64,000 nucleotides of DNA from Azospirillum rugosum (lineage in GTDB: Bacteria > Pseudomonadota > Alphaproteobacteria > Azospirillales > Azospirillaceae): NCBI RefSeq assembly GCF_017876155.1, contig NZ_JAGINP010000020.1, positions 1 through 64,000 of the forward strand. The letters are read 5' to 3'. The notes below the pieces were generated by a model that saw only the letters and a list, made by a program, of their open reading frames with translations, did not search any database and was not told the DNA's origin. The position numbers and the translations under genes are program-made. Below, piece after piece: positions 45,926 through 55,771 of this stretch. How positions within the stretch are numbered: position 1 is the first letter of the stretch; every line of letters begins with the position of its first letter.

Positions 45926-46921
45926 CTAATGACGGCGGTCCGGATGCCCGTGCTGCCGCCGCGCGTAGCCGGCGTAGGCCGCCGCGGCTGCGGCCGCGAC
46001 GCTGGCGACGACCAGGGGCGACACCCAGCCGGGAGGCGCCGTCTTGTAGCCGCCGGTGACGCCGCGGCCCTGCTCCATGGGCTCGAACAGGTTGCCGTCG
46101 GTCGTCGGGGCCGGGGGCGTGCGGCCGAAATGGCGGTGCGCGCCGTGTCCGGCGATCTTCTCCATCAGGCGCGGCGCCACCGCGTGGCCCAGCCGGGTCA
46201 GCGGAGTCAGCGCGCCGACCATGGCCTGCGCGCGCGGTTTCAGCGCCAGGGCCACGATGGTTTCCGCCACATCCTCCGGATCGTCGTGGAAGGAGCTTTC
46301 CGGCTGAAGCTCGTGCCCCGTGTAGTTGGCGCCGTGCGTCATGCCCGGCGTGTCGGTGAAGGACGGGTAGACGCCGCAGACATGGATGCCCGGCTCGTCC
46401 ACCAGCTCCGCCCGCAGGCTTTCCAGCAGTCCCTCCAGCCCGAACTTGCTGGCCGCGTAGGCGGCGGCGTAGGGAGCGGGCGCCCAGGCCCCGACCGACA
46501 CCGTGTTGATCAGGACGCCCCGGCCCTGGCGGCGGAAGACCGGCAGGACGGCATAGGCGCCGTGCAGCGGGCCGAACAGGTTCGTCTCGATGACGCGATG
46601 GTGGGCCTCGATGGGCGTTTCCTCGAAGCGGCCGAGCGCACCGACGCCGGCGTTGCTGACCCACACGTCGATGGTGCCGAAGGCCTGCACCGCCCGGTCG
46701 GCCAGCCGTTTGACCGCGTCCGCGTCGGTGACGTCGGTCGGTTCCACCGCCACCTCGGCGCCGAGCCCGCGGCATTCCTCGGCCACCTCGTCCAGCAGCC
46801 CCTCGCGCCGGGCCGCCAGCACCAGCCGCGCCCCCTGCCGCGCGAAGGCCTGCGCCGTGGCGCGCCCAATCCCGCTCGACGCGCCGGTGATCACCACCGC
46901 GGCCCCTTGCAACGTCCGCAT
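45926..46921 (-). CDS. SDR family oxidoreductase with C-terminal membrane segment
   Basis: A 331-residue protein. The N-terminal classical SDR domain has VVITGASSGIGRATAQAFARQG, VSNAGVG, and the catalytic Tyr/Lys in PYAAAYAASKFGLEGLLESL. The C-terminal roughly 70 residues extend beyond the SDR fold and contain a short hydrophobic stretch (PLVVASVAAAAAAAYAGYA) followed by a basic tail, suggesting membrane association. NAD(P)-dependent oxidation of an alcohol or sugar is expected. The substrate is unknown. The ATG at 46921 gives the standard N-terminus. Confidence 0.87.
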   Translation of the reverse strand: MRTLQGAAVVITGASSGIGRATAQAFARQGARLVLAARREGLLDEVAEECRGLGAEVAVEPTDVTDADAVKRLADRAVQAFGTIDVWVSNAGVGALGRFEETPIEAHHRVIETNLFGPLHGAYAVLPVFRRQGRGVLINTVSVGAWAPAPYAAAYAASKFGLEGLLESLRAELVDEPGIHVCGVYPSFTDTPGMTHGANYTGHELQPESSFHDDPEDVAETIVALALKPRAQAMVGALTPLTRLGHAVAPRLMEKIAGHGAHRHFGRTPPAPTTDGNLFEPMEQGRGVTGGYKTAPPGWVSPLVVASVAAAAAAAYAGYARRQHGHPDRRH

Positions 46922-46992
46922 CGTCCCTCTCCCGTTGTCGCTTCGCTTGCCAGCGTCAACAGGGCGGGGAGAAGGCTGTCGCGGTTGGATCG

Positions 46993-47077
46993 GTAGGTTG
47001 GGTGGAGCCGAAGGCGCAACCCAACATCCATGCATTGCAGGCTGTGTTGGGTTTCGCTTGCGCTCCACCCAACCTAC
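46993..47077. repeat. long inverted repeat, GTAGGTTGGGTGGAGC family (second copy)
   Basis: The same arms as the copy at 39417-39501 are present: GTAGGTTGGGTGGAGC at the left and GCTCCACCCAACCTAC at the right, with inner GCAACCCAACA/TGTTGGGTTTCGC. The inner loop differs, so arms are conserved and loops are not. Confidence 0.85.
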
Positions 47078-47090
47078 GCAACGTCCGGGG

Positions 47091-47669
47091 TCAGATGAGC
47101 TTGATGACCAGGAAGCCGCCGACCAGGGCGACGGCGAAGGCGCTGGTGACCAGGGTCAGGCGCTTTTCGATGAAGTTCCGGACCGGCTCCCCGAACCAGT
47201 AGAGCAATGCTGCCACCAGGAAGAAGCGCATGGAGCGCGAGATGATCGACGCGCCGATGAACACCCACATGTTCAGATGCGCGACTCCCGCCGTGATGGT
47301 CAGCAGCTTGTAGGGGATGGGCGTCATGCCCTTGATGATCAGGATCTCCGCGCCGTAATCGACGAACTTCTGGCGCAGCACCTCGAACTGGTCGTTCAGG
47401 TGGTAGAAGTCGATGACGGCGCGGCCGATCGCCTCGTACAGGAAATAGCCGATCATGTAGCCGGCGATGCCGCCGACCACCGAGGCCAGGGTGCAGATCG
47501 TCGCGATGCGCCACGCCGCCTGGCGGTTGGCGAGCACCATCGGCACCATCAGCAGGTCCGGCGGGATCGGAAAGAACGAGCTTTCCGCGAAGGAGACGCC
47601 CGCCAGCCAGGTGGTGGCGTTCTTCGAGGCCGCCTTGGCCATGGTCCAGTCGTAGAGGCGCTTCAGCAT
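47091..47669 (-). CDS. YqaA/VTT (DedA-like) family membrane protein
   Basis: A 192-residue protein with four to five membrane helices and the VTT/SNARE-associated pattern. The re-entrant motif with acidic residue is in TWLAGVSFAESSFFPIPPDLLMVPMV, and KFVDYGAEILIIKGMTPIPYKLLTITAGVA carries the conserved Gly/Pro-rich segment. YqaA/DedA proteins act in lipid-carrier scrambling and envelope integrity. The ATG at 47669 lies close to the start of the first helix. Confidence 0.87.
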   Translation of the reverse strand: MLKRLYDWTMAKAASKNATTWLAGVSFAESSFFPIPPDLLMVPMVLANRQAAWRIATICTLASVVGGIAGYMIGYFLYEAIGRAVIDFYHLNDQFEVLRQKFVDYGAEILIIKGMTPIPYKLLTITAGVAHLNMWVFIGASIISRSMRFFLVAALLYWFGEPVRNFIEKRLTLVTSAFAVALVGGFLVIKLI

Positions 47670-47766
47670 GCCGGTCGCGAGCCCGTGGTTGGTGCCTGAC
47701 GAGAGCCCTTATTTAACGGCACGGGCGGAGTACGGCTACGACCAATTCGAGACGGCCCCGGAAAGG

Positions 47767-48027
47767 CTACGGCCTTTTCCCGTCGGGGGTAGGCTGGTCC
47801 GGCGTCTCCGCGCCATCCGGTTCGCCGTGGGCCGGCTCGCCGCGGGCGGTTGGAGCGCAGTCCTCATCCAGCGGGCCGCCGGGCCAGCCGCCGGGCATGC
47901 CGCGGAAGCGCGTGTCGGGGTTGGACCCGCCGCCGCCCATGTCCTCGTCGCAGACGGGTTCGATGTCGGTGCGGTGGACCGGGGTCGGGGTTTCGGTCGT
48001 TTCCTGCGGCTGCGGATTGTCCGCCAT
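47767..48027 (-). CDS. small disordered hypothetical protein (86 aa)
   Basis: The ORF at 48027 begins MADNPQPQETTETPTPVHRT. The protein is Pro/Gly/Asp-rich, without secondary structure or hydrophobic segments, and contains a GGGGSNPDTRFRGMPGGWPGG stretch (core GGWPGG). No function is recognised. It precedes the VTT gene on the same strand with a 97-bp gap. Confidence 0.5.
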   Translation of the reverse strand: MADNPQPQETTETPTPVHRTDIEPVCDEDMGGGGSNPDTRFRGMPGGWPGGPLDEDCAPTARGEPAHGEPDGAETPDQPTPDGKRP

Positions 48028-48107
48028 GGCTCTGGCCTTCCGGTTGCGGGATGGACTCCGGCAACAGAAGCGCGGCGGTGGGGTTCCCGGCTCCGGCCCC
48101 CGCCCGG

Positions 48108-48389
48108 TCAGCCGCCCCCGCGCTGGAAGGCCCGGTCGAAGCGGGCGAGGAAGGCGCACCGCTCCGCCTCGTCCCAGCCGCGGAAGGCGAAACCGACGCG
48201 CAGCCGCGGGATCTCCACCGGGCCGAAGCGGCGCGGCGGCAGCGGTTCGACTAGCAGGTCGACGCCGTCACCCTCGCTCTCGCCGATCTGGATGCGGTCG
48301 GCGTCGGCCCGCCAGGGCAGGCCGTCCACCGCGCCGGGCAGCAGGCGCAGCAGGTCGTCCCTGGTCAGCGCCATGTCCTTGACGATCAT
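48108..48389 (-). CDS. hypothetical protein (93 aa) at the end of the aldehyde oxidoreductase operon
   Basis: The protein begins MIVKDMALTRDDLLRLLPGA. It has a compact alpha/beta pattern: GLPWRADADRIQIGESEG, then RRFGPVEIPRLRVGFAFRGW. It lies 10 bp downstream of the MoaD-like gene, so it is the last gene of the aldehyde oxidoreductase operon and probably has a role there. The family is similar to small proteins seen next to bacterial AOR genes, but I cannot name it. The start may instead be the Met at residue 6. Confidence 0.55.
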   Translation of the reverse strand: MIVKDMALTRDDLLRLLPGAVDGLPWRADADRIQIGESEGDGVDLLVEPLPPRRFGPVEIPRLRVGFAFRGWDEAERCAFLARFDRAFQRGGG

Positions 48390-48399
48390 CCGTCGTCGC

Positions 48400-48651
48400 T
48401 CAACCCCCGGCGACCGGGGGCCACATGGCGACGGCGTCGCCGGGCTTCAGTGGGTGCCGGTCGAGCTGGCTCGGCGCCACGTAGACGCCGTTGACCAGCA
48501 CGAGGTGGCATTTCTCCCGCGCCATGTTCAGCCGCCCGATGACGTGCGCCGGGGTGGCGTCGTCCGGCAGGTCGAGCCGCGTCTGGTTCTGCTTCGCCCC
48601 CGGCGGCAGGTGCTGGGCCAGCGTGGCGTAGAGCTTGACGACGATTTCCAT
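48400..48651 (-). CDS. MoaD/ThiS-like sulfur carrier
   Basis: An 83-residue ubiquitin-like protein: MEIVVKLYATLAQHLPPGAK, then VIGRLNMAREKCHLVLVNGVYV, then the C-terminus LKPGDAVAMWPPVAGG with the terminal Gly-Gly that forms the thiocarboxylate. Members next to tungsten aldehyde oxidoreductases help make the pyranopterin dithiolene of the tungsten cofactor. It follows the FAD/NAD reductase by 23 bp in the same operon. Confidence 0.85.
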   Translation of the reverse strand: MEIVVKLYATLAQHLPPGAKQNQTRLDLPDDATPAHVIGRLNMAREKCHLVLVNGVYVAPSQLDRHPLKPGDAVAMWPPVAGG

Positions 48652-48674
48652 CCCATCTCCCCTCCCCCTGATGA

Positions 48675-49979
48675 TCATGTCAGATGGGTGCGGGCGATGT
48701 AGGCTTCCATCAGCCGGTGCGGGTCGGCCTTCAGCCGCTCCTTCCAGGGGCCGAGCTTGGTCCCCGTTTGGATCAGCCCGCGCATCACCCCGACATGCTG
48801 GGTCACGCCGATGGCCGTGCCGCCGACCAGCACGTCGTCGGCGAACTGCAGGTTCAGGTACTTGTAGTTGGCGTCGTCCACGATCTCCACCGAATCGCCC
48901 CCGTCCACCCCGGCCCATAGGCCGAAGGAGCTGGAGATCAGCCCGACCGTGTCCAGCACGTTCATCTGGAGGCTGCCGTTGTACTGGATGTTGTGGCCGG
49001 CCATGTTCATGGCGGCGATGCGCCCATGCTCCGACGCGGTCGGCTGGATGGCGTGGACGTCGTGCGCCTTGGTCGAGAAGTCGTAGCCCTGGGCCACGTC
49101 GCCCGCCGCAAAGACGTCGTTCACGCTGGTGCGCATGTAGCGGTCGACCATGATGCCGCGGTCGACCTTCACGCCGCTGTTCGCCAGGAAATCCACGTTC
49201 GGCGCCACGCCGGCCGACACGACGACGAGGTGGGCCGACAGCATCTCGCCGCTGTCCAGCTCCACGTCCAGCGTGTCGCGCGCCTCCGTCGGCTCCCGCC
49301 GCTTCAGGAAGCCGAAGATGCCGCGGCTCTTCTCCGCCGCGACGTTCTGCAACGCCTTGATCTTCGTGTTGGTCAGGACGCGGATGCCCTTGGCCTCACA
49401 CCAGCGGCGGATCATGGTGCCGGCGATGGGGTTCATCATGCGCGGGACCATGCGGTCGCCCATCTCCACCACCGTCAGCTGCACGCCGCGGGCGGCCAGC
49501 GCCTCCAGCACGATGCAGCCGATGAAGCCGGCGCCCATCAGCACCACGTGCGTGCCGGGCTCGGCCAGCGCGATGATGTTGCGGGTGTCCTCCAGCGTCC
49601 AGCAGTGGTGGACGCCCTTCAGGTTCAGCCCGGGAATCGGCGGCCGGACGGGCCGCGCGCCGGTGGCGACCAGCAGCCGGTCGTACTTCATGTGGCTGCC
49701 GTCGGCGAAGTCGATGCGCTTGTGGTCGGGCATCAGCGCGGTGGCGCGCGCGTTCACGCGCACGTCGATGCCGCGGGCGGCGTAATGGTCCTCGCCCTTG
49801 CGCAGGTGGGTCCCCGCCTCCCCGATCTTGCCGGTGAGCACGTAGGGGATGGCCATGCGGGAATAGGGCGGCTCGTTCTCGCCGCTGACGAGCGTGATGG
49901 TGCCGGTGGGATCGGCCTTCCGCAGGGTTTCCGCCGCGACAACGCCCGACGGCCCCGCCCCGAGAACGACGTAATGCAT
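48675..49979 (-). CDS. FAD/NAD(P)-dependent oxidoreductase subunit of the aldehyde oxidoreductase
   Basis: A 434-residue protein. FAD-binding HYVVLGAGPSGVVAAETLRKAD, active-site region YSRMAIPYVLTGKIG, NAD-binding VVLMGAGFIGCIVLEALAARG and the second FAD motif VNDVFAAGDVAQG show the two-dinucleotide-binding fold of NADH oxidases and ferredoxin reductases. Within the operon it corresponds to AorC of bacterial tungsten aldehyde oxidoreductase complexes, which passes electrons to NAD+ or from H2-type donors. A 174-bp gap with an inverted repeat separates it from the catalytic subunit gene. The ATG at 49979 is chosen; the open frame upstream is repeat sequence. Confidence 0.85.
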   Translation of the reverse strand: MHYVVLGAGPSGVVAAETLRKADPTGTITLVSGENEPPYSRMAIPYVLTGKIGEAGTHLRKGEDHYAARGIDVRVNARATALMPDHKRIDFADGSHMKYDRLLVATGARPVRPPIPGLNLKGVHHCWTLEDTRNIIALAEPGTHVVLMGAGFIGCIVLEALAARGVQLTVVEMGDRMVPRMMNPIAGTMIRRWCEAKGIRVLTNTKIKALQNVAAEKSRGIFGFLKRREPTEARDTLDVELDSGEMLSAHLVVVSAGVAPNVDFLANSGVKVDRGIMVDRYMRTSVNDVFAAGDVAQGYDFSTKAHDVHAIQPTASEHGRIAAMNMAGHNIQYNGSLQMNVLDTVGLISSSFGLWAGVDGGDSVEIVDDANYKYLNLQFADDVLVGGTAIGVTQHVGVMRGLIQTGTKLGPWKERLKADPHRLMEAYIARTHLT

Positions 49980-50010
49980 GGGATGTGTCCCTTCAGGGGA
50001 TAGCCTCACT

Positions 50011-50139
50011 CCCTCTCCCCCCTGGGGAGAGGGGCGGGGTGAGGGGGCGGCCGCAGGCCGACAACGCACGCTCATTGCAGTGCTGTGACGCCCTCCGGGC
50101 GCCCCCTCACCCTAACCCTCTCCCCAGGGGGGAGAGGGG
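50011..50139. repeat. long inverted repeat, CCCTCTCCC family
   Basis: CCCTCTCCCCCCTGGGGAGA (truncated here) at 50011-50034 is mirrored by CCCTAACCCTCTCCCCAGGG (truncated here) and GGAGAGGGG at 50110-50139. It lies within the aldehyde oxidoreductase operon, between the catalytic and reductase genes. There are related copies near 52.7, 55.0 and 61.0 kb. Confidence 0.75.
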
Positions 50140-50153
50140 ATACTAGGCGGAGG

Positions 50154-52001
50154 TCAGAGCGCCAGCCGGGCCAGCGTCTCGTTGGTCGGCACGCCGTCCG
50201 GCGTCCAGCCGCGGATGTCGTAGTATTCCGGCAGCATCTTGCCGAGGTCGTTGACGCGGCCCTTGGCCGGGCCGGAGTTCGCCTCTTCCGTCAGCAGGCG
50301 CTTGGGCAGCGTGTCGTCGGCCGCGGTGAAGCCGGCGGCGAGGTTGAACTGGCGCTCCAGGTTCCAGATGCGCTCGCCCGTCTCGACCATGCGGTCCACG
50401 CTCCAGCCGCCCTCGATGGCCGCGTCCACCTGCGGGGCCACGTCCTGGAGGGTCCAGGCGAAGGAGGTGAAGATGCAGATGCCGGCGCTGTCGAAGGCGG
50501 CCGTCGCGTCCTGGAAGGCCTTCACCAGGCCGGCCTTGCCGTCGGTCGCCAGCGGGTCGGTCTTCTCCGGGATGCCCAGCACCTCCGACGCCACGGTGTA
50601 GCTGCGCAGGTGGCAGGCGCCGCGGTTGGAGGTGGCGTAGGTCAGGCCCATGCCCTGGATGCCGCGGCTGTCGTAGGCCGGGAATTCCTGGCCCTTGACG
50701 CCCATGTGGAACTCCGGATGGCCGTACTTCTCGCACAGCCGCTTGGATCCCAGGCCGATCTCCGCCCCGAAGCCCTCGCCCTTGCCGGTCAGCTCGGCGA
50801 GCTGGGTCAGCGCCTCGGCCGAGCCGAAGCGCAGCTCGATGCCGCCGGTCTGCTCCTTGGTCAGGGCGCCGGTCTCGTACAGCTCCATCGCCGCCGAGAC
50901 GGTGGCGCCGAAGCTGATCGGGTCCATGCCCTGCTCGTTGCAGATGAAGTTGGCGAAGGTCAGCGCCTCCAGGTCGTCCACGCCGGTGTTGGAGCCCAGC
51001 GCCCAGGCCGCCTCATACTCCAGCCCGCCCGACGCGCCCCAGTACTGCGGCCGGTTGACGACCGTGTAGTGGGTCTTGTCGATCATGCTGACGCGGCCGC
51101 AGGCGATGGTGCAGCCGAAGCAGGCCTGGTTGGCGACCAGGTTCGACTTGCCGTCGGTCGGCCGCTTCTCCGCCATGGCTTCGGCGGAGATCTTGTGCGC
51201 GCCCTCGAACTGAATGTCGCGGTGGTTGCGCGTCGGCATCGCGCCGGTCTCGTTGATGACGTTCATCAGGACCTGCGTGCCGTAGGTCGGCAGGCCCTGG
51301 CCCGTCACCGCGTTGCCGGCCAGCACGCCCTTGGCGGTCTCGGACGCCTTCAGGAAGCCCGGGAAGTCGCGGATCTTCACGCCTTCCGTCCCGCGGACGG
51401 CGACGGCCTTCAGGTTCTTCGACCCCATCACCGTGCCGACGCCGGACCGGCCGGCGGCGCGGTGCAGGTCGTTGACGATGCAGGCGTACTTGACTCCCTT
51501 CTCACCGGCCACGCCGATGGTGGAGACGCGGACCAGCGGGTCCTGCAGCTGCGCCTTGATTTCGTGCTCGGTGTCCCAGACCGACTTGCCCCAGAGGTGG
51601 TCGGCGGGCAGCAGGCGGGCGTTGCCGTCCTCCACGAACAGGAAGACGGGCGACGGCGCCCGGCCCTCGAAGATGATCATGTCCCAGCCGGCGAACTTCA
51701 GCTCCGCGCCGAAGAAGCCGCCGGAGTTGGAGCAGGCGATGGCGCCGGTCAGCGCGCCCTTGGTGATGACCGTGTAGCGCCCGCCGGTCGAGGCCATGGT
51801 GCCGGTCAGCGGCCCGGTGGCGAAGATCAGCTTGTTGTCGGGCGACAGCGGATCGACCTTCGGGTCGATCTCCTCCACGAGGTATTTCGTGCCGAGGCCG
51901 CGGGAACCCAGGTACTTCTGGGCCCAGTCCATGTTCAGCGGCTCGGATTTCACGGTGCCGGCGGTCAGGTTGACGCGCAGGATCTTACGTGCCCATCCCA
52001 T
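50154..52001 (-). CDS. tungsten-type aldehyde:ferredoxin oxidoreductase catalytic subunit
   Basis: A 615-residue protein oxidising aldehydes to acids with a tungsten-bispterin cofactor and one 4Fe-4S cluster. The AOR_N start is MGWARKILRVNLTAGTVKSE, followed by YLGSRGLGTKYLVEEI and TGPLTGTMASTGGRYTVITK. The cluster cysteines lie in ANQACFGCTIACGRV (about 294, 297, 301), with a fourth in SAGICIFTSF. RSGVGTVMGSKNLKAVAVRG carries the pterin-binding residues. Length is normal. Together with the polyferredoxin upstream (13 bp) and the FAD subunit downstream, it matches the AorABC layout described in Aromatoleum. It is unusual outside anaerobes and denitrifiers. Confidence 0.9.
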   Translation of the reverse strand: MGWARKILRVNLTAGTVKSEPLNMDWAQKYLGSRGLGTKYLVEEIDPKVDPLSPDNKLIFATGPLTGTMASTGGRYTVITKGALTGAIACSNSGGFFGAELKFAGWDMIIFEGRAPSPVFLFVEDGNARLLPADHLWGKSVWDTEHEIKAQLQDPLVRVSTIGVAGEKGVKYACIVNDLHRAAGRSGVGTVMGSKNLKAVAVRGTEGVKIRDFPGFLKASETAKGVLAGNAVTGQGLPTYGTQVLMNVINETGAMPTRNHRDIQFEGAHKISAEAMAEKRPTDGKSNLVANQACFGCTIACGRVSMIDKTHYTVVNRPQYWGASGGLEYEAAWALGSNTGVDDLEALTFANFICNEQGMDPISFGATVSAAMELYETGALTKEQTGGIELRFGSAEALTQLAELTGKGEGFGAEIGLGSKRLCEKYGHPEFHMGVKGQEFPAYDSRGIQGMGLTYATSNRGACHLRSYTVASEVLGIPEKTDPLATDGKAGLVKAFQDATAAFDSAGICIFTSFAWTLQDVAPQVDAAIEGGWSVDRMVETGERIWNLERQFNLAAGFTAADDTLPKRLLTEEANSGPAKGRVNDLGKMLPEYYDIRGWTPDGVPTNETLARLAL

Positions 52002-52014
52002 CGTCGGGTCCCCC

Positions 52015-52491
52015 TCAGTTCGCGCGAGCGCCGGTGTCGGTCTTGGCGGCCCAGGCGCGCATCTTGTCCAGCCCGGTCCAGTTCGAATCGACGAAGGTGA
52101 TGGCCTGCGTCGGGCACGCCTTGGCGCAGGCGGGATCGCCTTCGCACAGGTCGCACTTCATGACCTTGCCGGAGGAGGCGTTGTAGTTGATGGTCCCGAA
52201 CGGGCAGGCGATCGTGCAGACCTTGCAGCCGACGCAGAGGTCGGCGTGGACCTCCTTGGCGCCGGTGGCCAGGTTCACCTTGATCGCGTCCACGGGGCAG
52301 GCCTGCATGCACCACGCTTCAGCGCACTGGGTGCAGGTGTAGGGGACGAAGCGGGCCTCCGCATCGAAGGTGAAGACCTTGATGCGTGACTTGGACGGGT
52401 TGAAGACTCCTTCGTTCTCGTATGAACAAGCCATCTCACATTGCCGGCACCCGGTGCATTTTCCGGGGTCGATGTTGAGCGAGCGCTGCAT
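52015..52491 (-). CDS. 4Fe-4S polyferredoxin subunit of the aldehyde oxidoreductase
   Basis: A 158-residue protein carrying four 4Fe-4S motifs. They are CTGCRQCEMAC (12-22), CTQCAEAWCMQACP, CVGCKVCTIACPFG and CDLCEGDPACAKACPT. It resembles HycB/NuoI-type electron-transfer subunits and corresponds to AorA, which links the tungsten subunit to the FAD subunit. It is the first gene of the operon. The ATG at 52491 is chosen; the frame upstream lacks protein character. Confidence 0.9.
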   Translation of the reverse strand: MQRSLNIDPGKCTGCRQCEMACSYENEGVFNPSKSRIKVFTFDAEARFVPYTCTQCAEAWCMQACPVDAIKVNLATGAKEVHADLCVGCKVCTIACPFGTINYNASSGKVMKCDLCEGDPACAKACPTQAITFVDSNWTGLDKMRAWAAKTDTGARAN

Positions 52492-52800
52492 CGTCGCACT
52501 CCCTAAGCGCGGTGTTTTCTGGAACCGAGATTTGTCGGACGGCCGTCTCCGCTCCGCCTTCGCAAGCAAAGGCGGCCGGGCGTTCGCCCTTTTCATTTGT
52601 TTGTGTTTCGAGACTATGCGCGCACGCGGGGCGGAGCAAGGTCGCCAGTGTCGCGGATCGTCGTACTTTAGGCGGAGGCAACCGCCGTTGCCCCCTCCCT
52701 AACCCTCCCCCTCTTCGAGGTGGAGGGGACTGCCGCCGTTCTTCCCCAAGGTCCCCTCTCCCGCGAAGCGGGGGAGGGTTAGGGAGGGGGCAGAGGGCCT
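52492..52800. other. intergenic region between the aldehyde oxidoreductase operon and its ModE-like regulator
   Basis: A 309-bp gap that should hold the promoter of the aldehyde oxidoreductase operon near 52492-52650. A CCCTCTCCC-family inverted repeat fills 52691-52790. No ModE-type palindrome is clearly recognised. Confidence 0.45.
52691..52790. repeat. inverted repeat, CCCTCTCCC family
   Basis: CCCCCTCCCTAACCCTCCCC at the left pairs with GGGGAGGGTTAGGGAGGGGG at the right around a loop of about 60 bp containing smaller hairpins. Confidence 0.75.
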
Positions 52801-53160
52801 CTACGACTCCTCCTCCTCCGTCTCCGGCTTCAGCGCCTCGTCCAGCCAGGACAGGTGCGGGGCGGCGGCGCGGCGGGCTTCCTCCTCCATCAGGCGGTAG
52901 CGGCGGACGACCTCCTGCCCGAAGGCGGTCAGGCCGGTGCCGCCGCCCTCGCGCCCGCCGACGTTGGTGCGCACCACCGGTTCGCGGAAGGCGGTGTTCA
53001 TCGTCTCCACCAGGAACCAAGCGCGGCGGAAGGACATGCCGAGCGCGCGGGCCGCCGCGGAGATGGAGCCGGTGCGGTCGATCTGCTCCAGAAGCGTGAC
53101 CTTGCCGGGGCCGATGGCCCCCGACGGGTGCAGGAAGCGCAGCCGGATGTCCGTCGTCAT
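52801..53160 (-). CDS. ModE-like winged-helix regulator (N-terminal domain only)
   Basis: A 119-residue protein. The LysR/ModE-type winged helix is LRFLHPSGAIGPGKVTLLEQ, then TGSISAAARALGMSFRRAWFLVETMN and GREGGGTGLTAFGQEVVRRYR. The molybdate-binding TOBE domains of full ModE are missing, as in many short ModE-like regulators near molybdenum or tungsten genes. The acidic end is LKPETEEEES. It stands upstream of the aldehyde oxidoreductase operon on the same strand and is divergent from the aldehyde dehydrogenase gene, so it may control either. The ATG at 53160 gives the family start. Confidence 0.8.
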   Translation of the reverse strand: MTTDIRLRFLHPSGAIGPGKVTLLEQIDRTGSISAAARALGMSFRRAWFLVETMNTAFREPVVRTNVGGREGGGTGLTAFGQEVVRRYRLMEEEARRAAAPHLSWLDEALKPETEEEES

Positions 53161-53354
53161 GTCCTCGTGTCTCGCCGGATCGAAGGGGGTGCTGTGGACC
53201 AAGGTACCATCTCAAACCGTAGGGTCATTCCGAAATCGCGCCGGACCTCCTGCGGATCCGGCCCGCGGCGCCCGGTCGCAGCCTGCAACGAAAGTCGAAT
53301 TTACCCCTGGGGCCGAAAGCCGCGATAACGGCGGGGCGCTGTGACGGGAAACGC

Positions 53355-53368
53355 ATATCGAGCGATAT
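53355..53368. promoter_or_regulatory. ATATCG-AG-CGATAT palindrome upstream of the aldehyde dehydrogenase
   Basis: A perfect 6-2-6 inverted repeat 49 bp before the GTG start of the aldehyde dehydrogenase, in the 256-bp gap divergent from the ModE-like gene. It is a good candidate operator, possibly for the ModE-like regulator. No promoter boxes are assigned with confidence. Confidence 0.45.
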
Positions 53369-53416
53369 GACAAAATCCGCACAACGAGTCTCAATTCGCC
53401 TCGGGAGGGAAGCGCC

Positions 53417-54937
<1,521 letters not shown>

Positions 54938-54950
54938 GGTCCCTCAATAT

Positions 54951-55123
54951 CCCCTCTCCCGCCCCCGGCGGGAGAGGGAGGGGCCCATGCGCAGCATGGG
55001 AGGGTGAGGGCTAGGTGATCCCAAGAAACTGGACATCGCTTCCAGGACGTTTGGGAAAACCTAGCCCTCACCCTCCCGCCTGTGGCGGGTCCCTCCCTCT
55101 CCCAGCGGGGCTGGGAGAGGGGG
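54951..55123. repeat. long inverted repeat, CCCTCTCCC family
   Basis: CCCCTCTCCCGCC, GGCGGGAGAGGG and GGGTGAGGGCTAGG at the left are mirrored by CCTAGCCCTCACCCTCCCGC and GGGAGAGGGGG at the right. The unit is about 170 bp, between the aldehyde dehydrogenase and the DUF779 gene, with a unique 40-bp centre. Confidence 0.78.
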
Positions 55124-55141
55124 TTATGGAGCATCCCGCCC

Positions 55142-55525
55142 ATGGTCGAACGCGTCGTCGCCACACCGGCCGCGCTGGAGCTGATCGAGAAGCTGCGCGG
55201 GCTGTACGGTCCCCTGTTCTTCCACCAGTCCGGCGGCTGCTGCGACGGCAGCGCGCCGATGTGCTTCCTGGAGGGGGAGTTCCGGCCCGGCGGGCAGGAC
55301 GTCCGGCTGGGGGAGATCGGCGGCTGTCCCTTCTACATGGGGGCCGCCCAGTTCGCCTATTGGGAGCACACCCAGCTGATCATCGACGTGGTCCCGGGGC
55401 GCGGCGCCAGCTTCTCGCTGGAGGCGCCGGAGGGCGTGCGCTTCCTCACCCGCTCCCGCCTGTTCACCGATGATGAGACGGAGGATTTGCGGCGCCAGCC
55501 TATCGATATGATCGAATCAGCATAG
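55142..55525 (+). CDS. DUF779 family protein
   Basis: A 127-residue protein: PAALELIEKLRGLYGPLFFH, then QSGGCCDGSAPMCFLEGEFR, LGEIGGCPFYMGAAQFAYWE and IIDVVPGRGASFSLEAPEG. The Cys-rich SGGCCDGSAPMC and GGCPF blocks are diagnostic. Genes of this family follow aldehyde dehydrogenases like the one here in many proteobacteria. The protein is thought to support that enzyme, but the mechanism is unknown. It ends with DMIESA; a terminator stands about 130 bp downstream. Confidence 0.9.
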   Translation: MVERVVATPAALELIEKLRGLYGPLFFHQSGGCCDGSAPMCFLEGEFRPGGQDVRLGEIGGCPFYMGAAQFAYWEHTQLIIDVVPGRGASFSLEAPEGVRFLTRSRLFTDDETEDLRRQPIDMIESA

Positions 55526-55653
55526 CGATCCTTACGGGAACGCGGTATGGTGACACCGACTTCGGGATGCTTCCCCGGTCGGTACAGCCGCAGGGCAGCT
55601 GATCCGTGTTCAGGTTGGCCTCCCCGCGCGGCGGTGCATATGGAACCGAACTC

Positions 55654-55686
55654 GGCGCCCCCGCGACCGCGGGAGGCGCCTTTTTC
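55654..55686 (+). terminator. Rho-independent terminator before the FIST gene
   Basis: Stem GGCGCCCCCGC/GCGGGAGGCGCC with a 4-base loop, followed by five T. It closes the aldehyde dehydrogenase-DUF779 transcript and isolates the following operon. Confidence 0.8.
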
Positions 55687-55771
55687 GCATCGTGGTTTCG
55701 TCCTTATACCAATGTCGCATGTCGCCCTGCGTCCGGCGGCTTTCCCCCGGGCGCCCTGGTGGGATAACCTA

